From NCBI GenBank assembly GCA_903837815.1, contig CAILWD010000504.1, positions 1-16,678 on the forward strand: a stretch of 16,678 nt of DNA, in the 5' to 3' direction. Below, piece by piece: positions 1 through 7,508 of this stretch. The translations under genes and the position numbers were made by a program. The notes beneath the pieces were generated by a model. That model worked only from the letters and a program-made list of their open reading frames with translations, was not told the DNA's origin and did no database searches. Positions within the stretch are counted from its first letter, which is position 1. Each line of letters opens with the position of its first letter. The stretch is from an uncultured Chloroflexota bacterium (GTDB taxonomy: Bacteria > Chloroflexota > Anaerolineae > Anaerolineales > Villigracilaceae).

Positions 1-99
1 ATAACAAAGCGGTAAAACGAAAAACCAGATAAGGGAGGTGTTTTTTCGCTAAAAAGTGGAGGCATTTTATATCTTAAATTGGATAAGATAAGTCGTAAA

Positions 100-113
100 T
101 GTATACGTATTCT
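100..113. promoter_or_regulatory. LacI-type operator O1
   Basis: The sequence is TGTATACGTATTCT. It shares 11 contiguous bases (TGTATACGTAT) with the other three sites and has the central CpG usual in LacI-family operators. It directly adjoins O2, with centres 14 bp apart, and lies just downstream of the minus-strand promoter candidate, where bound repressor would block leftward transcription. Confidence 0.65.
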
Positions 114-127
114 TGTATACGTATACA
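114..127. promoter_or_regulatory. LacI-type operator O2 (perfect palindrome)
   Basis: TGTATACGTATACA is a perfect 14-bp palindrome centred between 120 and 121. It is the best match of the four sites and overlaps the candidate minus-strand -10 element, so it is probably the main operator for the divergent gene off the left edge. Confidence 0.75.
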
Positions 128-153
128 TTATCACGACATTATTTCTGTGTCAA
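125..153 (-). promoter_or_regulatory. Candidate divergent sigma-70-type promoter
   Basis: On the minus strand, a perfect -35 box TTGACA occupies 153-148. Two -10 readings are possible: GATAAT at 132-127 with a short 15-bp spacer, or TAATGT at 130-125 with a 17-bp spacer and an upstream TG extension. Either places the start of transcription inside operators O2 and O1. The -35 box and the operator overlap are seen directly; use of the promoter is inferred. Confidence 0.5.
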
Positions 154-228
154 GATATTTATTTGAGGTAGGGAAGGATAGAAATTTTCAAGTATGCCTG
201 CACAAAAGCATGGTTTTCGAATTGTGGC

Positions 229-257
229 TTGACAATAAGCCCCCTTATTTGTAAAAT
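229..257 (+). promoter_or_regulatory. Sigma-70-type promoter of the repressor gene
   Basis: A consensus -35 TTGACA (229-234) and a -10 TAAAAT (252-257) are separated by the ideal 17 bp. The expected start near 264 falls inside operator O3, a classic arrangement for autorepression. The repressor start codon lies about 50 bases further on. Confidence 0.8.
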
Positions 258-271
258 TGAATACGTATACA
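258..271. promoter_or_regulatory. LacI-type operator O3
   Basis: TGAATACGTATACA matches the perfect palindrome O2 at 13 of 14 positions. It begins right after the -10 box of the repressor promoter and covers the expected transcription start, so binding would block initiation. Confidence 0.75.
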
Positions 272-313
272 AATTCACGGAACCAGCAAATCAGGTAAAA
301 TTAAAAAATCAGC

Positions 314-1357
314 ATGCCTAGCAATAGACGTAGAAAATCAACTTCATCAAAAGCGACGCAGGGCGCCTCTCAAATCGATGTGGCAGAACTGGCTGGCGTA
401 TCTCAAGCCGCAGTCTCCCGCGTCTTTACTCCAGGGAGTAGTGTCTCAGATGAGACGCGTCAAAGAGTTCTGTCCGTTGCCAATCAACTTGGCTACCGCC
501 CCAACGTCATTGCTCGAAGTTTGGTTTCAAATTCCACCAATATCATTGCCCTGGTGGTCAAGCGTTTCACAAACCCGTTTTATGCGCACATGATTCAAGA
601 CTTCACCCGCGCCCTGCAAGAACAAGGCTATTGGACGCTCGTCTTTAACATTGCAGAAGACGACCTTGAAGAAGCCCTACCCATGGCGCTTCAATATCGT
701 GTGGATGGAGTCGTTCTCACCTCGGCAACTCTCTCCTCAAAACTCGCAGAAGAATTCGCTCGTTCCCGAAACCCTGTTGTTCTCTTCAACCGCTACGTTG
801 ACGATGGTCACACCCATGTCGTCAGTTGCGACAACATCGCAGGCGGCAAACTCGTTGCCGACGCCTTCATCGACAGCGGACATAATCGCTTCGCCTTCGT
901 TGCTGGTGAAGAACTATCCTCCACCAACCGCGACCGCGAACACGGATTCGTCAGCCGCCTTCAAGAACGTGGACATCAACTCACCTACCGTGAAAGCGCA
1001 GGCGAATATAGTTACGAAGCCGGGCTTATAGCCGCAGAACGTCTACTCAAGCAAAAATCCTTGCCGGATGCCATCTTCTGCGCCAACGACCTCATCGCCA
1101 TGGGCGTCATAGATTATGCCCGCCACAAACTAAACATCAAGATTCCTGATGATCTTTCCATTATTGGTTTCGACGATATTCCCTCCGCCGCCTGGCTTGG
1201 CTACGATCTCACCACTGTCCGACAACCTTTTGGAAAATTAGTGGATAACACCATCCAAGTGTTAATGGATGCCATTGAAGACCCCAATGGAGAAGTGCTA
1301 AACAGACTAGTTAAACCTACCCTCATTGCACGCAGTTCATCCCGCAAAATGGAATGA
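314..1357 (+). CDS. LacI/GalR-family transcriptional repressor
   Basis: This 347-residue protein has the normal length of a LacI-family regulator. The helix-turn-helix is at residues 21-40 (IDVAELAGVSQAAVSRVF), and the hinge helix follows around 62-72. The remainder is a periplasmic-binding-protein-like sensor domain; characteristic segments are CANDLIAMG and GFDDIPSAAW near the C-terminus. It probably represses the catabolic operon to its right until a sugar-like effector binds. Operators at 258-271 and 1393-1406 bracket the gene, so it is likely autoregulated. The start codon has only a weak Shine-Dalgarno (AGG about 19 bases upstream), which fits low repressor expression. The effector cannot be read from the sequence. 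Confidence 0.93.
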   Translation: MPSNRRRKSTSSKATQGASQIDVAELAGVSQAAVSRVFTPGSSVSDETRQRVLSVANQLGYRPNVIARSLVSNSTNIIALVVKRFTNPFYAHMIQDFTRALQEQGYWTLVFNIAEDDLEEALPMALQYRVDGVVLTSATLSSKLAEEFARSRNPVVLFNRYVDDGHTHVVSCDNIAGGKLVADAFIDSGHNRFAFVAGEELSSTNRDREHGFVSRLQERGHQLTYRESAGEYSYEAGLIAAERLLKQKSLPDAIFCANDLIAMGVIDYARHKLNIKIPDDLSIIGFDDIPSAAWLGYDLTTVRQPFGKLVDNTIQVLMDAIEDPNGEVLNRLVKPTLIARSSSRKME

Positions 1358-1392
1358 AAGGTATTCTATTTCGATATTTTTTTACCTCAGTG

Positions 1393-1406
1393 TGAATACG
1401 TATACA
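1393..1406. promoter_or_regulatory. LacI-type operator O4 ahead of the catabolic operon
   Basis: TGAATACGTATACA is identical to O3 over 14 bases and lies between the repressor stop codon and the first operon gene. It implies a regulated promoter in the 105-base gap. The promoter elements are weak: TGGAAT (1350-1355) with GATATT (1373-1378) at a 17-bp spacing is one possibility, TTTACC (1381-1386) with TACATT (1403-1408) another. Confidence 0.75.
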
Positions 1407-1462
1407 TTTCTGCCAAAAAAATGTTTGCACAAAATTCAAACACAACAAAGGAGAAAACCATT

Positions 1463-2065
1463 ATGTCCAAGATCTTTACCAGTGAAGAAATGCAAAACCG
1501 CGTCGTACGCTTCGGCGACTACACCCGCGAAAAAGCCGTCCCTCTTATGTTCATTGATAGTTTCTTGCCAGGTCATCACCGTCTCAATTACGCTGTCATC
1601 GGCGACACCGCATCTGAAAACCCCGACTACGATGTCATGATCAAAGACCCGCACGGATTCCAAATCGGCATGTTCAAAGCCATGCCCAACGGCAACGGAC
1701 CTGCCTGGCACAAACACGATTACATCGAACTCTTCCTGCCCCTCGAAGGCAAATGGCGCTTCATGTGGAGCAACGACCCCGAAAAAGGCGCCGAAGGCGA
1801 ATTCATCCTCGAAAAATGGGACCTCATCTCCCTCCCCGCCGGCGTCTGGCGCTCCTTCGAAAACCTCAGCGACCAACCCGCCTGGTGTTTTGCCGTCCTC
1901 GAACAACACAAAGTCTTCGAAGGCAAAGATCCCTACTGGCCTCCCTCCATCATCAAAATGGCAAAAGAATACGGATTTGAGTCCGACGCAAACGGCAAAA
2001 TGATCAAGCCCGCCAACTACAAAGAACTCAACGAAAAAATGCTGGATGAAATGTTCAACGCCTAA
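1463..2065 (+). CDS. Cupin-domain protein, first gene of the catabolic operon
   Basis: A 200-residue single-domain cupin. The first cupin motif is clear, with G77 leading to H83, H85 and E89 and closing at G96. In the second motif (LPAGVWRSFEN, 124-134) the usual metal-binding His is replaced, Arg130 occupying its expected place, so the metal site may have three ligands or another residue may fill in. The start at 1463 is chosen over an upstream in-frame ATG at 1421 because AAAGGAG lies at 1447-1453. Cupins of this kind can be sugar isomerases, epimerases, lyases or dioxygenases, and the exact reaction cannot be assigned. First position behind an operator suggests a core role, perhaps on the substrate or its first ketone product. 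The antisense reading frame here is not believed. Confidence 0.85.
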   Translation: MSKIFTSEEMQNRVVRFGDYTREKAVPLMFIDSFLPGHHRLNYAVIGDTASENPDYDVMIKDPHGFQIGMFKAMPNGNGPAWHKHDYIELFLPLEGKWRFMWSNDPEKGAEGEFILEKWDLISLPAGVWRSFENLSDQPAWCFAVLEQHKVFEGKDPYWPPSIIKMAKEYGFESDANGKMIKPANYKELNEKMLDEMFNA

Positions 2066-2154
2066 ATTCATAAAGCGGATGAAAACCACGTTTCGCCCCA
2101 CGTTCGAGCCTGTTTCAACATCCCAAACCTTTATCCGCGTCTGAAAGGACTCCC

Positions 2155-3300
2155 ATGAAAACCAGCGTTGACCGAATCCTCACCACCCACGTCGGAAGTC
2201 TGCCCCGCCCCCAAAACGTTGTGGATTATTTATTCGCCGAAGATAAAGGCGAAGAGTTTAATCGTGCTGGGTACGACCAAACCATGCGCGAAGAAGTGAC
2301 TCAGGTCGCCAAAAAACAAACCACCGCACGTGTGGATATCATCAGCGACGGCGAGATGAGCAAGATCAGTTACGCCACCTACATCCGCCACCGGCTTACT
2401 GGCTTCGAGATCGGTGAAGTCCCACGCGCCACACCCAAAGACCTCGACGAATATCCCGAATTCCGCGACCGCCTCGCCCAACAAGGCGGCACACCCAAAT
2501 ATCACCGTCCTATTTGTCGTGGCGCGATCGAAATTAAAGACCTCGAGCCGCTCAAAAAAGACATTGCCAATTTGAAGTCTGCCATGGCAGAAGCCAACGC
2601 CGCCGAAGCCTTCATGAACGCCGCATCCCCCGGCGTCATTGCTGTCTTTCAACCCAATCAATACTACCCTTCGCACGAATCCTATTTGCAGGCGCTCGCC
2701 GAAGTGATGAAGGTCGAATACGAAACCATTGTCAATTCTGGCTTACTCCTGCAAGTCGACTGCCCCGACCTCGCCATGGGACGCCACATCAAATTCCGCG
2801 ACGCCGACGAAGCCGAATTCATCCGCAATGCCGAACTTCAAGTGGAGGCGCTCAACTACGCGTTAAGCGACATCCCAGCCGACCGGGTGCGAATGCACCT
2901 CTGCTGGGGCAACTACGAAGGACCACACACCCACGACATTCCCCTTCCAAAAATTATGCCCACTGTGATGAAAGCCAAACCGCAGGCAGTCTTGTTCGAA
3001 GCCGCCAATCCGCGTCACGCACACGAGTGGCAGGTCTGGGCAGAAGCAGATATTCCCGAAGACAAAATCCTCATCCCCGGCGTGCTGGATACCACCACCA
3101 ACTTCATCGAACACCCGCAACTTATCGCCGAGCGCATCTTGAAATTTACAGACATCGTCGGTCGTGAACGGGTGATGGCTGGTTCCGATTGTGGCTTCGG
3201 CACGTTTGCAGGTTTCGGGGCTGTCCACCCAAGCATCTGCTGGGGCAAACTTAACGCCATGGCAGAAGGCGCGCAACTGGCATCGGAAAAATTGTGGTAA
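2155..3300 (+). CDS. MetE-like zinc-dependent thiol alkyltransferase (methionine synthase II family)
   Basis: At 381 residues this matches only the C-terminal catalytic half of cobalamin-independent methionine synthase MetE, like the epoxyalkane:coenzyme M transferases and other stand-alone MetE cores. The zinc site is complete: H248 and C250 (MHLCWGN), E282 (LFEAANPRH) and C346 (GSDCGFG). The N-terminal motif LTTHVGSLPRP is typical of the family. Such enzymes activate a thiol on zinc and transfer an alkyl group to or from it. Lack of the folate-binding N-terminal half, and its place among catabolic genes, argue against methionine synthesis. It may move a methyl group off the operon's substrate, or add a thiol to an activated intermediate; donor and acceptor are unknown. 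AAAGGA at 2144-2149 supports the start. Confidence 0.88.
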   Translation: MKTSVDRILTTHVGSLPRPQNVVDYLFAEDKGEEFNRAGYDQTMREEVTQVAKKQTTARVDIISDGEMSKISYATYIRHRLTGFEIGEVPRATPKDLDEYPEFRDRLAQQGGTPKYHRPICRGAIEIKDLEPLKKDIANLKSAMAEANAAEAFMNAASPGVIAVFQPNQYYPSHESYLQALAEVMKVEYETIVNSGLLLQVDCPDLAMGRHIKFRDADEAEFIRNAELQVEALNYALSDIPADRVRMHLCWGNYEGPHTHDIPLPKIMPTVMKAKPQAVLFEAANPRHAHEWQVWAEADIPEDKILIPGVLDTTTNFIEHPQLIAERILKFTDIVGRERVMAGSDCGFGTFAGFGAVHPSICWGKLNAMAEGAQLASEKLW

Positions 3301-3358
3301 GGAAACTCAAATAGCCAGAGGAAAAAAACTCACTCTATTTCGAAAGAAGGAAAATATC

Positions 3359-4636
3359 ATGGCTACATATCTCAAGACTGGCATCAGCGAAGAAGACTCA
3401 TTCGCCGCCGACCAAAAAGTCCGCAGCACCGTAGAGGGGATTTTGAACGACATCCGCACCCGTGGCGATGTCGCCGTGCGCGAACTCTCCGAAAAGTTCG
3501 ATAAGTGGACTCCCGAAAACTTCCGTCTCTCTGAACAGCAGATCAAGGAGATCGTCGCCTCCCTGCCGCAACAGGTGATAGATGACATCCACTTCGCGCA
3601 AGCACAGGTGCGAAATTTTGCGCAACACCAGCGTAACGCCCTCAAAGACATCGAAGTCGAAACGCTTCCCGGTGTCATCCTTGGGCACAAGAACATTCCT
3701 GTCAATAGCGTGGGATGTTACGTTCCCGGTGGGCGTTACCCCATGGTGGCATCTGCCCACATGAGCGTGTTGACCGCCAAGGTCGCGGGCGTGAAGCGCG
3801 TGGTCGCCTGCACCCCGCCTATCAATGGAGAAATTCCAGCCGCGACGGTAGCGGCAATGCACTTCGGCGGCGCGGACGAGATCTACATCCTCGGCGGCAT
3901 TCAAGCCATCGCCTCCATGGCGCTCGGCACCAAATCCATTGCGCCAGTGGACATTATCGTCGGTCCCGGCAATGCCTATGTCGCAGAAGCCAAACGCCAA
4001 CTATATGGCAAAGTCGGCATTGACCTGCTCGCTGGTCCTACCGAAGTTTTGATCGTGGCAGATGACAGCGCCGACGCCGAAATGGTCGCCACCGATTTAT
4101 TGGGTCAAGCCGAGCACGGACCCAACTCGCCTGCCGTCTTGATCACCACCAGCAAGAAACTTGCAGACGAAACCCTGGTGGAAATTGGTCGCCAACTGGA
4201 AACCCTGCCCACCGCCGATCTGGCAGGTAAATCGTGGCAGGATTACGGCGAGATCATTCTTGTCGCTTCGCTTGCCGAAGCCTGCGTGGAAGCCGACCGC
4301 GTTGCCAGTGAGCACGTTCAAATCCTCACCGAGGACGATGATTACTTCCTCAAAAACATGACCAACTACGGCGCCTTGTTCATCGGACCGCGCACCAATG
4401 TTGCCTATGGGGATAAAGTCATCGGCACCAATCACACCCTGCCTACGAAAAAGTCTGCACGTTACACGGGTGGATTATGGGTCGGCAAATTCATCAAGAC
4501 CGTTACCTATCAACGCGTACTGACCGACGAAGCCAGCGCGTTGGTTGGCGAATACTGCTCGCGCTTGTGCGCCATCGAGAATTTTGCAGGTCACAAAGCT
4601 CAGGCGGATTTGCGGGTGAAGCGCTACAAAAAATAA
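3359..4636 (+). CDS. HisD-family (HpsN-like) NAD-dependent polyol/alcohol dehydrogenase
   Basis: A 425-residue member of the histidinol dehydrogenase family. The zinc ligands Q250, H253, D352 and H412 and the catalytic pair E318/H319 line up, at near-constant offset, with Q259, H262, D360, H419, E326 and H327 of E. coli HisD, so the enzyme should be active. No histidine-pathway gene is nearby, and the C-terminal third (RYTGGLWVGKF, 368-378) resembles the catabolic branch that includes sulfopropanediol 3-dehydrogenase HpsN. These enzymes carry out a four-electron oxidation of a primary alcohol to a carboxylate. The likely role is to oxidise a polyol or hydroxymethyl end in this pathway; the substrate is not certain. 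The start at 3359 has AGAAGG at 3345-3350; an upstream in-frame ATG at 3191 lies inside the preceding gene and is rejected. Confidence 0.88.
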   Translation: MATYLKTGISEEDSFAADQKVRSTVEGILNDIRTRGDVAVRELSEKFDKWTPENFRLSEQQIKEIVASLPQQVIDDIHFAQAQVRNFAQHQRNALKDIEVETLPGVILGHKNIPVNSVGCYVPGGRYPMVASAHMSVLTAKVAGVKRVVACTPPINGEIPAATVAAMHFGGADEIYILGGIQAIASMALGTKSIAPVDIIVGPGNAYVAEAKRQLYGKVGIDLLAGPTEVLIVADDSADAEMVATDLLGQAEHGPNSPAVLITTSKKLADETLVEIGRQLETLPTADLAGKSWQDYGEIILVASLAEACVEADRVASEHVQILTEDDDYFLKNMTNYGALFIGPRTNVAYGDKVIGTNHTLPTKKSARYTGGLWVGKFIKTVTYQRVLTDEASALVGEYCSRLCAIENFAGHKAQADLRVKRYKK

Positions 4637-4711
4637 CGACGATAGACGACCGACCGCAGACTGCGTACATTGTTTGTCGTCGACGGTCTGCGGTCAATAC
4701 AGGATACAAAC
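4637..4711. repeat. REP-like palindromic intergenic element, copy A
   Basis: This 75-base gap holds perfect 10-bp inverted arms, GACCGCAGAC at 4652-4661 and GTCTGCGGTC at 4686-4695, around a 24-base loop. Its left part (4643-4665) matches the left part of copy B (8410-8432) at 18 of 23 positions by eye. There is no T-run, so it is not a simple intrinsic terminator. It may be a mobile REP-like repeat or an RNA-stabilising hairpin within the operon message. Confidence 0.65.
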
Positions 4712-5482
4712 ATGAGCACACCAACACCCTCCGACTCATCCATGCACGGACAGATCGCGCTCGTCACCGGCGGCACGGGCGGAATTGGCTCTGCCATCTG
4801 CCGCAGACTTGCAGACGCGGGTGCGGCGGTGGTGGTGACATACTCCAGCGAGCCCGCCAAAGCGAATGCCTTGATTCAATCCATGAGTGGCACGGGGCAT
4901 TTGGCTTTCCAAGCCCGCGTGGACGATAGTGATTCGCTCAATGCGCTCGTAAAAAACATCGCAGAAAAAATTGGCGCATTGGATTTGCTGGTCAATTGCG
5001 CGGGTGTGACCACGCCCGTAAAGCACAACGATCTCGACGCGCTTACCGACGAATGGATTGACAAAATATTTCAAGTCAATGTACGCGGGGCATTTGCGAC
5101 GATTCGGGCGATGAAACCATTGCTGGAGAAGCGTGAGCAAAGCACAGTCATCAACATCTCGTCCATCGCGGGGGTTACGGGCGTGGGCAGTAATGTCGCG
5201 TATTGCGCATCGAAAGCCGCGCTTGATTCAATGACCCGCTCGCTGGCTCGCGCGCTCGCCCCGAAGATTCGAGTCGTGTCTGTTTCGCCGGGCTGGGTGT
5301 TGGGCGAATATGCCAAACGCTTTGACCCGGAATATATTGAAGCCCAGGTGAACGCCACGCCGCTGAAAAAACTATCCACGCCGGAGGATGTGGCAGAAAC
5401 AGTCTGGGCGGTGCATACCAAACTTGCGATGATGACCGGCAACATCGTCCCTGTAGATGGAGGGCGCCCGTTGGGAGTGTGA
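4712..5482 (+). CDS. Short-chain dehydrogenase/reductase (SDR), first of two
   Basis: A 256-residue classical SDR. The nucleotide-binding motif is TGGTGGIG (19-26), followed by NCAG (95-98), catalytic S151, and Y164/K168 in the YCASK motif. After the second strand the residues are TYSS with no acid, which leans toward NADP(H), though this is a weak guide. It probably interconverts a secondary alcohol and ketone on the sugar-like substrate. The start at 4712 has a weak AGGA at 4701-4704; an ATG further upstream at 4670 would fall inside the palindromic element. The next gene starts 3 bases after its stop, so the two are translationally linked. The exact substrate is unknown. Confidence 0.88.
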   Translation: MSTPTPSDSSMHGQIALVTGGTGGIGSAICRRLADAGAAVVVTYSSEPAKANALIQSMSGTGHLAFQARVDDSDSLNALVKNIAEKIGALDLLVNCAGVTTPVKHNDLDALTDEWIDKIFQVNVRGAFATIRAMKPLLEKREQSTVINISSIAGVTGVGSNVAYCASKAALDSMTRSLARALAPKIRVVSVSPGWVLGEYAKRFDPEYIEAQVNATPLKKLSTPEDVAETVWAVHTKLAMMTGNIVPVDGGRPLGV

Positions 5483-5485
5483 ATC

Positions 5486-6394
5486 ATGAAAGTTGAAGTC
5501 TTTCACCCCGGGTTTCACGAGTTGTTCGATGAAACCCAAATACTGGAACAAATCGCAGGGGGATTTGATTTCACCGAAGGACCCATCTGGAACCCACAGC
5601 AGAATACGATAATTTTTACCGACATTCTCGGTAATTCAATTTTCAGTTGGTCTCAAAAAGACGGGCTGAAAAAACTGCGCCGAAACAGTCATATGGCAAA
5701 CGGCAATGCTTACGACGGGCAGGGGCGCGTGCTCACTTGCGAACATGCCACCAGCCGCGTCACGCGCACCGATTTTCAAAACAACGGCGAGCTCGAAATT
5801 CTCGCCACGCATTACAGCGGCAAACAACTCAACAGCCCCAACGATATCATCTGCAAGCGCGATGGCACGATTTATTTCACGGATCCCGCCGCAGGACGCA
5901 CGGAGGGATTCGGCGTGCCACGTCCGCAAGAATTGGACTTCCAGGGAGTCTTCCGCCTCAACCCCTCCGACTTGAGCCTGCTTCTGCTTGCGGACGATTT
6001 CTCCAAGCCGAATGGACTCTGCCTCTCCGCCGATGAGGTACGGCTGTTCATCAACGACTCGGCGCGTGATCATATTCGGGTCTTTGATATCGGGAGGGAT
6101 GGTTCATTGGTCAATGGGCAGGTTTGGGGTGAGCTGAGGCGGGTTGGCATCGGCGTGGCAGACGGTATGAAGATCGATTCATCCGAAAATATCTATTGCT
6201 GTGGTCCGGGTGGAATCCACATCCTCAACGCGCAGGCGGAATATCTCGGCATCATACACATGCCCGAACAAACCGCCAACCTGTGTTGGGGTGATGAGGA
6301 CATGTGCAGTTTGTATATAACAGCGACAACTTCGCTGTATCGCCTGCGCACCAAAGTTGCAGGGCATTCAACCTTCAACGCACAACAGGCATAA
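5486..6394 (+). CDS. SMP-30/gluconolactonase-family sugar lactonase
   Basis: A 302-residue six-bladed beta-propeller of the SMP-30/gluconolactonase/LRE family. Family metal-site residues are recognisable: E31 (FTEGPIW), N119 (SPNDI), N176 (KPNGL) and D226 (VADGMKID). Members hydrolyse sugar lactones to aldonic acids, usually after a dehydrogenase has oxidised the sugar. It sits 3 bases after the SDR stop, with its ribosome-binding site GGGAG (5473-5477) inside the SDR gene, which suggests a dehydrogenase-lactonase pair. The protein is likely cytoplasmic, since no signal peptide is visible. Confidence 0.88.
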   Translation: MKVEVFHPGFHELFDETQILEQIAGGFDFTEGPIWNPQQNTIIFTDILGNSIFSWSQKDGLKKLRRNSHMANGNAYDGQGRVLTCEHATSRVTRTDFQNNGELEILATHYSGKQLNSPNDIICKRDGTIYFTDPAAGRTEGFGVPRPQELDFQGVFRLNPSDLSLLLLADDFSKPNGLCLSADEVRLFINDSARDHIRVFDIGRDGSLVNGQVWGELRRVGIGVADGMKIDSSENIYCCGPGGIHILNAQAEYLGIIHMPEQTANLCWGDEDMCSLYITATTSLYRLRTKVAGHSTFNAQQA

Positions 6395-6408
6395 CGAAAG
6401 GAGTACTT

Positions 6409-7473
6409 ATGGAGAAAAAAGAAGTTCAAGTACATCACGCGGAATTGTTGAAGTTCGTCAAGACGATATTCGAAGCGTCAGACATGGATGGGGAACATGC
6501 CGCTTTCTTCGCGCAATCGCTGGTGGATATTAATTTATGGGGCATTGATTCGCATGGCGTCCTGCGACTGCCGCTGTATGTGAAGCGGCTGAAATCTGGC
6601 GCATGCAATCCCAAGCCGAACATCAAAATCGTCAAGAGCGCCATCACGCTCGAAGTGTTGGACGGTGATGATGGTCCCGGTCAGATTGTGGGACAAGCCG
6701 CGATGAAACGCGCCATCGAACTGGCGAAGACGTACAACATCGGCATGGTGGGCGCGATCCGTAGTAATCACTTCGGCGCGGCGGGGACGTTTGCCCGCAT
6801 GGCGGCAGAGCAGGGCACGATCGGAATTGCGATGACCAATGTGGTGCAGAACGTGGTCGCCCCGGGCGGGAGCAAGCCCATCATCGGCAACAATCCATTT
6901 GCGGTGGCTGTGCCGACCTACGGTGATTTTCCCTTCGTGCTGGATATTTCGCTTTCGGCGGTTTCCGGTGGCAAGATTTTGCTGGCAAGCAAGAAAGGCG
7001 AAAAGATTCCGCTCGATTGGGGCACAGATACGAACGGTCGTCCGACCGACGACCCGGATGTAGCGTTCAAAGGCTTCCTGCTTCCCGTTGGCGGATACAA
7101 AGGGCTGGGCATTGCCTATGCCGTGGAGATCATGACCGGCTTGTTGAGTGGCGGTGTCTTTCTCGACGCGATGAAGGGCATGTACAAATATCCCAACGAC
7201 CCCAGCCTGACTTCGCACATGATGATGGCGGTGAACATCTCTGCCATTATGGATCAGGAAGAGTTCAAACAGCGCATGACGGATTTCACGCAAAAGATTC
7301 ACGCTTCGCCGATGTGGGATGAAAAGCAGGCAATGTTGATCCCCGGTGAGATCGAATATCGAACCATGCAGTCACGCAAACAAAACGGGATTCCGCTTCC
7401 CGTCAATTTGTATGAAGAACTAACGGCGCTTGCCGGTGAGATGGGCATACAGAATACCCTGCCTGTTCTCTAA
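6409..7473 (+). CDS. Ldh/YiaK-family (type 2 malate/L-lactate-like) NAD(P)-dependent dehydrogenase
   Basis: A 354-residue member of the malate/L-lactate dehydrogenase family that is unrelated to Rossmann-fold LDH. Typical motifs are DSHG (47-50), SNHFG with the catalytic H121, GNNPFA (160-165), D179, a TDTNGRPTDDP loop (206-216) and GGYKG (228-232). At 183-189 the residues are SAVSGGK, where many relatives carry an Arg before the GK, so cofactor or substrate handling may differ. Relatives reduce or oxidise 2-keto/2-hydroxy acids, including malate, sulfolactate, ureidoglycolate and 2,3-diketogulonate. A 2-hydroxy or 2-keto sugar acid is the likely substrate. The start at 6409 is set by AAAGGAG at 6397-6403; earlier in-frame ATGs lie in the previous gene. 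Confidence 0.9.
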   Translation: MEKKEVQVHHAELLKFVKTIFEASDMDGEHAAFFAQSLVDINLWGIDSHGVLRLPLYVKRLKSGACNPKPNIKIVKSAITLEVLDGDDGPGQIVGQAAMKRAIELAKTYNIGMVGAIRSNHFGAAGTFARMAAEQGTIGIAMTNVVQNVVAPGGSKPIIGNNPFAVAVPTYGDFPFVLDISLSAVSGGKILLASKKGEKIPLDWGTDTNGRPTDDPDVAFKGFLLPVGGYKGLGIAYAVEIMTGLLSGGVFLDAMKGMYKYPNDPSLTSHMMMAVNISAIMDQEEFKQRMTDFTQKIHASPMWDEKQAMLIPGEIEYRTMQSRKQNGIPLPVNLYEELTALAGEMGIQNTLPVL

Positions 7474-7508
7474 AAATCCAAAATTGATTCAAACAAAAGG
7501 AGATCAAC

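Larger units (their letters stand above)
1..313. promoter_or_regulatory. Regulatory intergenic region left of the repressor gene
   Basis: No convincing gene is visible in these 313 bases. They hold a minus-strand promoter candidate (TTGACA at 148-153 on the minus strand) with two adjoining operators, and a plus-strand promoter (229-257) with one operator, each listed separately. An AT-rich inverted repeat, TATCTTA at 70-76 and TAAGATA at 84-90, lies in what would be the 5' leader of the divergent transcript; its role is unknown. A minus-strand ATG at 63-65 opens a reading frame to the left edge, but it has no ribosome-binding site. The layout implies a divergent gene beyond the left edge. Confidence 0.7.

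Noticed and set aside
1..65. Start of a divergent minus-strand gene at the ATG on 65-63
   Set aside because: The frame stays open to the edge, but there is no ribosome-binding site and only about 21 codons are visible, too few to recognise a protein.
1424..1446. TTGCAC at 1424-1429 as a -35 box for the operon
   Set aside because: The matching -10 would fall on the ribosome-binding site of the cupin gene and no good hexamer is there.
1436..2101. A 221-codon open frame on the minus strand opposite the cupin gene
   Set aside because: The plus strand carries a proper ribosome-binding site and the H-x-H-x3-E cupin motif; the antisense frame is rich in Phe, Gly and Val, as expected for a shadow of a GC-biased gene.
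2075..2138. GCGGAT and ATCCGC inverted pair between the cupin and MetE-like genes
   Set aside because: Only 6 bp with a loop of more than 50 bases; expected by chance.
3359..4636. Histidine biosynthesis locus with hisD
   Set aside because: No other histidine gene is present, and the neighbours are catabolic; the C-terminal region fits the HpsN-type branch better.
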